Assembly: GCA_027563935.2 (NCBI GenBank)
Contig: CM050446.2
Coordinates: 126,620,499 to 126,684,498, forward strand
Length of the DNA stretch: 64,000 bases
Direction of reading: 5' to 3'
Origin: Costus lasius
Taxonomy: Eukaryota > Streptophyta > Magnoliopsida > Zingiberales > Costaceae
Numbering within the stretch: the stretch's first letter is position 1; every line of letters starts with the position of its first letter. Of this stretch, positions 24,190 to 34,785 are shown in pieces. The position numbers and the translations under genes are program-made. Below the pieces are notes generated by a model that worked only from the letters and a program-made list of their open reading frames with translations, ran no database searches and was not told where the DNA came from.

Positions 24190-24392
24190 TTGGGTTTCGA
24201 CATCGCCGTGTTCGGCGCGCCGACGGCCGGAGGCAACGGGAGGGGGAAGCACCACAAGTCGCGGGTGCTGGGGTCGGCATCGGTGCCGGCGACGAAGCTG
24301 CAGGCGACGGTGGTGCTGATGAAGCGGAACGTGTTGGACTTCAGCGACTTCAACGCGTCGCTGGTCGACGATGTGCATGAGTTCCTCGGCCG
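24190..24392 (+). pseudogene. lipoxygenase N-terminal fragment
   Basis: The frame starting at 24190 reads GFDIAVFGAPTAGG and then VVLMKRNVLDFSDFNAS (24310-24360) and LVDDVHEFLGR. This is the start of the PLAT/beta-barrel domain of plant 9-lipoxygenases, whose family pattern is VxLMxxNxLDFxDF. Only about 65 codons are present and no ATG, catalytic domain or downstream exon is visible. The GC-rich fragment sits in AT-rich repeats and is followed by shuffled GC-rich sequence (24393-24770). It is probably a captured or degraded gene piece. Confidence 0.65.
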
Positions 24393-25326
<934 letters not shown>

Positions 25327-25821
25327 AGACCCGGCAAAATCTAAGCCGACCCGTTGATTCGACCCAACTTGACACAAAATTAGGTGAGTTTGGATCAGCT
25401 ATAATCGTATTCGGGTCATAAACAGATCATTCCGTTTATGATCCAAAAATAATTGGATCGTGTCGGGTTGTAAACAGGTTGACCCGTTTAACCCGATTAC
25501 ATTATATATTTATATATATAAAATTTAAATATAAACTAACCTAATTTTCATTACTAGTTCATAAGCCCAAATATCTTCAATTATCTTTTACCCAAATTTG
25601 GCCCACACATAAGTCTAAAATTTTATTAATTTATTATTTATGTTTAAAATATAAATAATAAATGAGTTATTCGGGTTATGTCGAGTTGATCTAATTATAT
25701 TCAGATGTGTTAGATAATTTGACCCAATTAATTAAATGGATCGTGTTTGAATTGACTTAATTGAGTCACGGGTCACAGCTAACATGGTCCATTTATGACC
25801 GCTGACCAATTGACAAATCTA
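25327..25821 (-). mobile_element. hAT-like MITE, inverted relative of 15758-16287
   Basis: Starts TAGACCCGGCAAAAT and ends TGACAAATCTA. It is colinear with the reverse complement of the MITE in the actin exon, sharing TCGGGTCATAAACAGATCA-type and CGTGTCGGGTTG motifs. It is more diverged, and no 8-bp duplication is evident. Confidence 0.65.
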
Positions 25822-26638
25822 TATGATTCACATGCTGTTTTGCTCATTCAATAAATAATTGATCAGCCGGATCTCAAATATTCTTTTTCTTCATTTATCC
25901 GAGAGTTATGGACTTACGGGTGAGTATTTACTAAAAGCGTTTGATTTTATTGAAAAAACATTTACCAAAATTTTCAAAACCAAAATGGAATCGAATTTTT
26001 TTAAAAAAAAATCTTTTGTGAACCTGCTAAAATTTTTTTGGGTAAATTTAATTTTTATTAAAGAAATAAAAATATCAAAATTAAAAATTAAACTATAAAG
26101 ATTTATTACTCGTGATTTTATTGATAAATTTGGTAATTTTAATTGTTACGGAAACGAATGAATGCTCACCAGCCACCACGCTTAACAGCATGTGATGTAT
26201 GATTTACATAAAAGTCCACATGGATCTGACAAACGCGACAGAGGCGTGTCAAATTATTGGATCGAGAATATTCATATTCATGTGATCCGTGCAGGAGCAG
26301 GATCAACCGACAAGCCCATTAAGCCCTCAAAAACCAGGGCCCACCTCTTCCCGCACAAATTGAACCCAATTGAAAGTGGCCTGTGTAACTGTGTTACTAC
26401 TCCCGGATGTTTTTTCACCTGCAATTTCCCAAAAAGAACTTATATTTTGAATTTTCGGTCCACTTCGCCACAACTGTACACTACCCCACCGACAAGCTTC
26501 CATGGTCCGCACTGCACAAAATTGAACGCACTGCACATAATGTCGCCTTCAATTATGTGCATTCCTCTTTCTCCTCCTCCACCTCCCACCTAAAACTCGT
26601 CTCCGGCGCCAGCCCACGAGTCCGCCGCCGGGGAGGCC
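25822..26638 (+). promoter_or_regulatory. upstream region of the purple acid phosphatase gene
   Basis: AT-rich until about 26150, then of mixed composition. It contains a palindromic P1BS at 26266-26273. I see no convincing TATA box close to the start codon. The 5' UTR is probably within 26550-26638, which is CT-rich and then GC-rich. Confidence 0.4.
26266..26273 (+). promoter_or_regulatory. P1BS phosphate-starvation element (GAATATTC)
   Basis: GAATATTC is a perfect palindromic match to GNATATNC, 366 bp upstream of the phosphatase ATG. PHR1-type factors bind this motif in phosphate-starvation genes, including acid phosphatases. The match is seen directly; its use is inferred. Confidence 0.5.
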
Positions 26639-29600
26639 ATGGCCTGCGTCTCCTGCAAGCTCATGGCTGTGGCTCTGCTTGTCCTCTGCGCTGCCTCCTC
26701 CTCGCTCTTCTTCTTCCCTTGCGCCGGCGAGCTCCAAAGGTTGGAGCATTCCATCAAGAGCGATGGATCTTTGAGCTTGTTGGTCGTTGGAGATTGGGGA
26801 AGGAAGGGGGAGTACAATCAAACACATGTGGCGGCTCAGGTATTTTCAGTTCACCTACTTTCTTCTCTCCTGGCTCCTTTACTTGAAAGGGAGGAAAAGG
26901 AGGAAAAGTGATTACGTGAAATTCGCCACCTCCACTCGTGTAAGAAGCAGAAGCACCCTCACCCCTGCCCTGCCGCCAGCGGGTGGGCTTCCTTTACTTG
27001 AAAGGAAAGGAAAAGAGGAAGGGACGAAGGAAAAGTGATCGTGATCACCTCGTTCACCCGTGTGCGAAGCAGCAAGCGCCCTCACCTCTGCCGCCAGCGG
27101 GCGGATGCAACCCTCCCGCCTCCACGCGAACTCTCGCCTTCACCTTTTTCGTGCCCCCCTCGGCCCCACGAGAACTCTCGCTGGGCTACTCCACCTTCTT
27201 CCACCTCCTCTGCAGCGACGGTGGTGGCAAGCATACGAGGTAGCGGCAAGCGAGACAGCACTGAGTGAGGCAACGGCGGAACGGCGGCGAGCATACATGC
27301 CCCCAACTTCAAGGGAAAAAAAAAAAAAACTTTTTATCCGATTTGGATGAAAATAATAAAGAAATAATATTTTTGCTTCCTTATCAAAATAATAGGAAAA
27401 ACTTTTTATGAATTCGCAAGTTAGAAAGCCGAGGATTAAAATTATTCACATATATTGGGATATGCACATAAAGCCATGATGTGCATAAGCCATGATGTGC
27501 AGGGTTGACATGTTGTGCAGATTTTAGAGAGTTTTAGAGCACAATCATTTTGGAGATTTGCACAATCACCATCCAATGGTGTTGTGCAGGGGCTTCCTAA
27601 TCTTCTAGAATCCGCGGATTTTAGAAAATGTGCTCTAAATAATACTGCTTGGAGTGTCGGCCATAGTGACAGCCATTGGGTGAAAAGTCTACTGATTTAA
27701 AATGATAACCATTTAGTGGCGTTATCTTCCACCTCATAAGCCTCTAACTTGAGTTACCCCATGACATGCTCTCTAATAGCTCGGCCTATGTTGTTTACTC
27801 CATCGTAGGTCTCGTTAGTGAAAGATTCACTGATCCAAGATAGCAGGTCTTCTACTTTATAAATGTCCGTGCACAATTACTCTTACAAATGTGGGATTAT
27901 TAAAGGGGCACACTGTCGGCCCTATCCGGATTCCAGGACACTTTGCGACTCTTATAAACGATGTACAAGTCAAATGCTAAAGAATATGCTCTTCGTGACT
28001 CTATCTATGCATGGGTTGTGCGTAAGATTTTTATTTTGTTACCTTAATTTGATTCGACTAGTCCAAATGTAAAAAGAAAACAATAATATGGAATTTTAAT
28101 TTGTTCATTTATTAGTGTGGAACGGAGAGAAATAAAAAAGAAATAATATATTTTTTATTTAAAAATAAAAATATAAAATTGTAAAAAAGTATACATTTGC
28201 TCTCTGGATTCAAATGATATGCCTATCAAACACATTCAGATCTTTTGAGGAGAACCTAGTGAAAACTAGAATTTCCAGCATCCAAAACTATAAACTTTAT
28301 GTGATTGCAGATGGGGAGGATTGGAGAAGAGCTAGATATAGATTTTGTGGTATCCACCGGTGACAACTTCTACGAGAACGGCCTCACCGGCGTCGACGAC
28401 GAGGCCTTCGATGAATCGTTCACCAACATTTACATTGCAGAGAGCCTGCAAAAGCAATGGTACAGTGGTATGTTTCTTTTTATATAATTGATGAAGGCAA
28501 GATTTGATCCAAGTTCTACATCGTTATTAGTTGAACTAATTGACACCTTTTACTTCTCACTAATTTGATATGTTCTTGAATCGTTTTGTTCGATGTCTAA
28601 TGAAGTTTAACTTCTTATGTTCCTCTAGTGTTAGGGAATCACGATTACAGGGGCGATGTATTGGCAGAATTGAGCCCTGTACTTAGCCAACTCGACAGCA
28701 GATGGCTTTGTTTGAGATCTTTCATTCTTAATGCAGGTAAAGAAGATGCTCAGTAACTTGTTTTCTTCACTTCATCCTCTTCATTGTTTCCCTTTTATGC
28801 TAGAATTTGTGGATTTCTTCTTTTTGGATACAACTCCGTTTGTTCTAAATTATTGGAAGAATCCTGAGAAAAAACATTACGTCTGGAGAGACGACATACC
28901 GCGCGAGATTTACGTCTCAGATCTTTTGAAGGTATACGATTTTCCAAAATGATTCAGACGCAAAATGGTTTAGAAGATTTTGCTTCTGAACTTGTATAGT
29001 CTTTGTAGAGGTGAAGAAGATTACTGAGATTTTGTGTTTTCTTTGCCTTCAACTTAGGACTTTGAATTGGCATTGAAGGAGTCTACTGCAGCATGGAAGA
29101 TTGTAGTGGCACACCACCCTATCAGAAGTGTTAGCATTCATGGTGACACAGAAGAGCTGATCTCATCCCTTCTCCCAATCATCAAGGTAGTTCATTTTAA
29201 TGCTTTTAATAGTATGGGCTGAGATTAAAAACCTTGGGTCATTCAGTTTTTGACTGTCTAGAGAAGAAAATGAAGCTTAGTTCAGACTTTCAGGCTATAT
29301 TCGGTTGAGTGGAATTCACCGTCCTTTTCACGATGGATTCCACCCAACCGAACATAACCTCGGTTCTGTCGATTCTGATAGTTCTGAAATCTCAGGAACA
29401 TGGAGTCGACCTCTACATCAATGGACATGACCACTGCCTGGAGCACATAAGCAGCAATGACAGGTAAGGATTCAGCGGCTCCTGGTGTAAACATTTAAAA
29501 GATGGATTGATTCATACCAATAAATCAATCTGAGATTAATGGAGAATTTAGATTTTTCTTGCCTGATTTGAGTGAGGGCTAGAGTTGCATTGGAGTTAAG

Positions 29601-29886
29601 GCCCTGAAAATTCCAGAAACAACCTGAAATACTCCTAAACCTGAGCTCTAATTGTACATGATTTGTTGTTGGCAGTCCAATCCAATACCTGACGAGTGGA
29701 GGTGGCTCAAAGGCATGGAGGGGTGTCCTAAATTCCAGCTCTGATAAGCTCCAGTTCTTCTATGATGGCCAAGGATTCATGTCCCTGCAGCTGACCAAGG
29801 CAGCAGCCTGCATAACTTTCTATGATGCACTTGGCAATGCTCTTCACAAGTGGACTGTGAACAAAGAACTTCACAGCTGGATATGA
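26639..29886 (+). CDS. purple acid phosphatase, PAP3/PAP8/PAP17-type
   Basis: Seven exons: 26639-26839, 28311-28467, 28629-28736, 28804-28931, 29058-29186, 29396-29463, 29676-29886. All introns are GT-AG and phases join to 333 residues, the usual length of the small plant PAP class. Residues 1 to about 29 form a signal peptide ending near PCAG, so the enzyme is secreted or vacuolar. The dinuclear metal ligands are all present: GDWG (D52), GDNFY (D85, Y88), GNHD (N123), AHHP (H217/H218 region) and GHDH (H252, H254). It hydrolyses phosphate monoesters at acidic pH, supporting phosphate scavenging and possibly peroxidase-type activity. The end is LHSWI-stop. Intron 1 is 1.5 kb and repeat-rich. 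An upstream P1BS suggests induction by phosphate starvation. I see no disabling change. Confidence 0.95.
26873..27104. repeat. imperfect tandem duplication in phosphatase intron 1
   Basis: Two copies of about 115 bp (26873-26986 and 26988-27104). Each starts CTCCTTTACTTGAAAGG or CTTCCTTTACTTGAAAGG and ends TGCCGCCAGCGGG(T/C)GG. They create GC-rich shadow frames. The following 27105-27340 is also GC-rich without recognisable coding. Confidence 0.75.
27532..27639. mobile_element. small foldback MITE-like repeat in phosphatase intron 1
   Basis: Imperfect inverted ends TTTTAGAGCACAATCATTTT and TTTTAGAAAATGTGCTCTAAA, with a shorter internal hairpin GCACAATCACCATCC / CCAATGGTGTTGTGC. No clear target duplication. 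Confidence 0.4.
29293..29359. repeat. 67-bp hairpin MITE in phosphatase intron 5
   Basis: The two halves are near-perfect inverted repeats of about 31 bp (GGCTATATTCGGTTGAGTGG versus the complement of ATTCCACCCAACCGAACATA) with a loop of only a few bases. This very compact foldback lies wholly inside the intron between exons 5 and 6. Confidence 0.75.
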
Positions 29887-30544
29887 GAAGGAAGGCCGCC
29901 ACAACAAGAAATCGATGAAGCATGGATCATCATTTGTAGTGAACCAATGAACAAACTCATGATCGAGTGCAAAAAAAAGAATAATGCATCATCAAACTTT
30001 AATATATAATTTATGATCTTATTCATTTTTAATGAAATTAGATAACGTGTTTATTATTTGCTTTAAAAATGCAGATATTTAGGGACTAAATTTTTTTTAT
30101 TCTATTGCAAAAGTATTATTTGCAAGTGATCCGTTCAATTAGAGGTCGCCAATTGGCTTGTTGGGGAAATTATAGACAAATAAAATTTTGCATGAAATAT
30201 TTGAGTGAAAAAATTATCTTAAACTAATTTTTCTCTTTTCCAGTTTAATTTTTCTCTTTTCCACATGATCCATGTGAGATAAGCTAACGGACACGACAAT
30301 AATTTTACTTTGAAGGATGTTTAACATTGTCAGCTGACAAATTGTATGTATTCAAGTATTCACCCTCTACTAGTATCAACACAACGACCCCTTGAAGATC
30401 ATCTCACTTCACGTTTGGTGCTAGCCTCAAAAGCAAAGCCCCGACCTTGGTGCTCACGGCTAGGGAGGAGGGCGATTGTGCAAGGAGAGAAGAGGGCATC
30501 AGCCAAACAGAGAAAGGAGAGAATAATTCGTGTTTTAAGACTTA
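29887..30544. other. 3' flank of the phosphatase gene
   Basis: AT-rich 3' UTR and downstream DNA. AATAATG/AATATATAA motifs near 29980-30010 could serve as polyadenylation signals. No further gene recognised. Confidence 0.4.
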
Positions 30545-30966
30545 GGGTCTGTTTGGCCCCGATGTTAATAGCTTTATAACTGTACTAAATTATATTGTAC
30601 TGTATTGTGCTACACTGTTAAAATTTATAAAATATTTGGTTAATAACTTTTTAACTGCTGTCAAATTTTAAAATAATAAATAAATATATTATTTTAAATT
30701 ATTTAAAATTATAATATATTTTATTTTCCTTTAGTGTTAATATTTTAAATTATTTAAAATAATAATACATAAAATTTTAATCAAAATTATGTAAATTAAT
30801 TTTTTGGAAAAGTAAAAGCTGTAAAAGTATCAAATTGTAGTTTTCCCAACTTTTGCTTTTTTTACTGCTTTTTTCTGCTTCTGCTTTTTATTACCAAACA
30901 GTTTTCTAACTGCTTTCTACTTAAAAGCTACTTAAAATCAGGTTCGAAGCGGGGCCAAACAGGCCC
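30545..30966. mobile_element. Tourist-like (PIF/Harbinger) MITE
   Basis: A 422-bp element with inverted ends GGGTCTGTTTGGCCCCG and CGGGGCCAAACAGGCCC and TTA duplications at 30542-30544 and 30967-30969. The TTA target and GG(G/T)-type ends are the PIF/Harbinger signature. The core is AT-rich and without transposase. Confidence 0.88.
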
Positions 30967-31190
30967 TTAATCTTTGTCTACTTATTTATACAAAGCTAGA
31001 CCTTCCTCTTTTGGCATTTGCCGACCGACCATGCATGACAATGCACCAAAGATTGGGGGCATGTCATCGAATAAGAGACTGAAGTTTTCTTTGAGGAAAA
31101 TTCAATAAGAATTTCTTTCTTCTTTTTGCCCTGTGATCACTTCTTGTGTCACCACTTTGCCTTGCTTGACTGGCCACCTAGGTATCCCTA
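30967..31190. other. short intergenic stretch, nothing recognised
   Basis: Host-like sequence between the Tourist-like MITE and the LTR fragment. Confidence 0.5.
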
Positions 31191-31888
31191 GTGTTAGACC
31201 TGGATTTCCTGGTTCAGCCTAGAGGAGAGTGGGCCTGATCCAAGCCCAAAACCAAGCCGAAGGGTGAATGAAAAGGAGAGATTTGGCCAGTCAACGCCGA
31301 ATCCAGTTGGGGATGTTGACCCCAATTTGTGAGACGCGAGTCGCGGTCATTAGCTCCGCGAGAAACGGACGCTTACAGCGGAAGAAGCGGGCCGTCTTCC
31401 CGATTTGGAGGAGCAGATGCCAAAGGCGGCTCGGCGGATTTCTCCGATGCGGGAGAATCGGGCAGGAGGAATGCGATCGGCGCGGAGGCGTCGAGGCGTC
31501 CTCCATAAATCCAGCAGGACCGAAGCTGGAAGGGAGCTTCGACCAGGATTCGATACCACCAAGCTTGAGAGGAGTTTGCAATTCAGCAATGAGGGAAGTG
31601 TGCGACTGAGAGCGTTTGTAACCGGAACCAGAGGGTTTCCGGCGAGGGAGGGGAAGAGGGTTACCGACGGCTAGAGTCGAAGAAAGGTCTTATATTTCCA
31701 AGGATTGAAATAAAGCTCCTTCCTTCACCCCTGTTTCCCCTGTTCGGCTTGCGGCGACGATCCTCCTCGATCCCGGCGAGTTACCGGCGACAAGAGACCT
31801 CCGGACGTCAACGAAGCCAAAGGAAAGCAGGCGGCTTTCCTCTCCGACGAGCGACGCAATGGCGTCGGTGGCACGCGTCCGAGATGAA
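31191..31888 (+). repeat. truncated LTR of the TR-GAG group
   Basis: Begins TGTTAGACCTGG as TR-GAG LTRs do (TGTTAGGCC, TGTCAGGCC). It shares blocks such as GGAACCAGAGGGTTTCCGGC / GCGAGGGAGGGG and ACCGACGGCTAGAG with the LTRs at 39131-43343, in opposite orientation. It ends abruptly where the Tekay-like RNase H sequence starts, so about half the LTR is missing. No internal region is attached. Confidence 0.65.
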
Positions 31889-34642
31889 GGCATCAGTATA
31901 AACAGTAAACCTCTCCCCATCAGTAGGAATGATAAGGATGGGTGTACTGGTCAATCTCCTTTTTAACTCCTGGAAGCTTTCCTCACACTTCTCGTCCCAA
32001 ACAAACTTAGCCTCTTTCCTGGTCAGTTTGGTTAAGGGACCCGCCAGCTTGGAGAACCCCTTCACAAACCTCCTGTAATATCCTGCTAATCCCAGAAAGC
32101 TCCGGATCTCTGTGGCACTAGTTGGTCTTTCCCAGTTCAGGATAGCCTGTACCTTCACTGGATCCACAGACACGCCCTGACCAGATATCACATGCCCCAG
32201 AAAGCTGATCTGATCCAACCAAAACTCGCACTTGCTGGCCTTAGCATACAACTGGTGCTTCCTCAGAATTGCTAGTACCCTACGCAAGTCCCTAGCGTGA
32301 TCCTGATAAGTACGGGAGTATACCAGTATATCATCTATAAATACCACCACACAAGTGTCTAACAACCCGTGAAACACCCTGTTCATCAGATCCATAAAAA
32401 CAGCAGGTGCATTGGTCAGTCCAAAAGGCATAACTACAAACTCGTAGTGTCCATACCTGGTCCTGAAAGCAGTCTTCAGGATATCCTCATCCCTAACCCT
32501 GAGCTGATGGTATCCTGACCTCAGATCGATCTTGTAGAACACAGTGGCACCCTGCAACTGATCGAACAGATCATCTATCCTCGGAAGGGGATACTTATTC
32601 TTTACAGTCACCTGATTCAGCTGGCGGTAATCTATGCACATCCTCAGTGTTCCGTCCTTCTTCTTTACAAACAAGACTGGCGCTCCCCAGGGTGAAGCAC
32701 TCGGTCTGATATACCCCTTTTCAAGCAATTCCTCTAACTGCTTCTTCAACTCAGCTAACTCTGAGGTGGCCATACGATAAGGAGCCTTTGATATTGGAGC
32801 TGTACCAGGCACCAGCTCAATACCAAACTCCACATCCCTGTGGGGAGGCAAACCTGAAAACTCATCCGAGAATACATCAGGAAACTCACAAACTACCTCC
32901 ATCTGAGCTAAGTCTGTATCTGAGTCTTCTTGCACCTTAACATGTGCAAGGTATCCTTTGCACCCACTGGCTAGCAACCTGCTGGCATGCACAAATGATA
33001 TCATAAGAGGCCCTTGATCAGACACCAGGCCCCTTACCAGCAGATGACTCCCATCACGCAGATGCAGAGTAATAATCTTCTCAAAGCAATCCACTGTAGC
33101 GTGGTGAGAAGATAGCCAATCCATGCCTAGGATCAAATCATAATCCTGCATGCCTAGTAGTATCAAATCAACTATAAACTGGTACTGCTCTACGTGAATA
33201 ACACAGTCAGGGTAGACTATGTCAGTGGATAAACTATCCCCCAGGGGTGTACATACTGAAACTGTGTAATCTAGTACTCTAGGTGAGACAGGTAGTCTAG
33301 AAGCAAAGTTAGCAGACACAAAGGACAAATTGGACCCCGGATCAAACAAAATACGAGCTAACTGATCAAAAACATGTAAAGTACCTTCCACGACGGATCG
33401 GGAAGCTCGAGTGTCCTTCTCTGCTATAGCGTAGACTCTGGCCTGGACAGCTGGTCTCTCGGTACCCCGGATCTGTGGCCCATGCGCCGTGCAATCTTTG
33501 ATCCTGTGCCCCACTTTTCCACACTTGAAGCACGCCCCGGACTTCTTGTGGCAGTCCGCCTTCAGGTGACCCTTGGCCCCACAATGGTAACAGACTCTGT
33601 CCTCTACCCGGCCATCAGTACCCTGCTGCTGTGGCTGAGATGTCTGCTGCGGTCTCTGAGTTCCCTTCCCCTGGTAAGGTCTGTATCGGCCTCTCTTCTG
33701 GTCCTTCCCCTTATGGTATTTCCTACTGCCTCCACCAGTCTGCTGGGAACCCGGTGCCTCAGCTATAGGGGCTACAACTAGGGCCGTCTCGGCCTGCTCC
33801 TCCAGGATGTACATCTCCGCGGTGCGGGCACGATCCAGCATCTCAGCATAAGTCTCCAAGTGCTGCAATCCTACCTTCTGTCTGATATCCCTTCTGAGAC
33901 CCCTGAGAAATTTCTTAGCTCGTCTATCCTCAGTATTTATCAAGTGTGGAGCATACTTCCCAAGCTTTGAGAACATCAAGTCATATTGATCCACCGTCAT
34001 GTCCCCTTGTTCCAAGTGGATAAACTCCACCTCCCTATCCTCAACCAGGCTGGTGGGGAAGAATTTCTCATTGAACCGGGACAAGAAGTATTGCCACGTC
34101 ACCGGTTCAGATTTGTCCACCGCGAGTCTCAGCTCACTTTTCCACCACACATCTGCGTCACCACGCATCATATAAGTGGCCAAACATAATCTGTCCTCAT
34201 CTGAACATCGCATCACTTGGAAGATCTTCTCCAAGCCCAAAAGCCAGTCCTCTGCCGTCCTGTAATCTGGACTCCCATAAAAAGAGCTAGGGCCCAACCA
34301 CTGGAATTCACCCACAAGCAAGGCATAGCGCCTATGGGTGTCCTCCGGCAAGCTAACCCCCGGGCCCGAGTCAGACTCAGACCCCCGCCCCTGCGTCGGT
34401 ATCTGGGTCTGAGACAGAAGCTGCAACTGCTCTCTGAACTCGCGTTGCTGTTCGCGATTCTGCTGTAACAGCTGCTGCTGCACCTCCTGGTTCTGGGTCT
34501 GCTGCTGCAGCAGCATCTGAGCCTGTTGCTGGATTAGTGCGTTCTGTTGCTGCACCATACCAGTCAAAGACTCCATAGCCCGCAGGAATTCAGCAGTCTG
34601 ATCATTGCTGCCACCACTAGCACTCGACCTGGGGCGCACCAT
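31889..34642 (-). pseudogene. truncated gag-pol polyprotein frame
   Basis: The ATG at 34642 ([14 protein letters not shown]) opens a continuous frame of about 918 codons of element sequence, plus about 27 foreign codons to a stop at 31808. Order: Gln-rich coiled coil (residues about 25-85), Gag capsid ([30 protein letters not shown]), two zinc knuckles near residue 350 ([28 protein letters not shown]), aspartic protease [11 protein letters not shown] near 430 (DPG where many relatives have DS/DTG), and RT ([36 protein letters not shown], catalytic FIDD near 767). It ends in FTVYTDA, the first RNase H strand. The long intact frame suggests a fairly young copy, but it lacks RNase H and integrase. 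Confidence 0.88.
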
Positions 34643-34773
34643 ACTGACTCCTAAAATACACACAAATCAAATTTACAATCAAGTCAGTTCTCAAACAAGT
34701 TTCCTAGCTGTCTAGCAATACACAAGCAAGGTTTTCCAACCCCCATACAGCTATCATTAGCTAGTTCATACCT

Positions 34774-34785
34774 CTGATACCATTC
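34774..34785 (-). other. primer-binding site (tRNA-Met type)
   Basis: The minus strand reads TGGTATCAGAGG a few bases after the LTR end GATGTGACA, the usual tRNA-iMet complementary site. Confidence 0.85.

Noticed and set aside
26549..26827. Minus-strand open frames over the first exon of the phosphatase
   Set aside because: Antisense shadow of a GC-rich signal-peptide exon with no homology.
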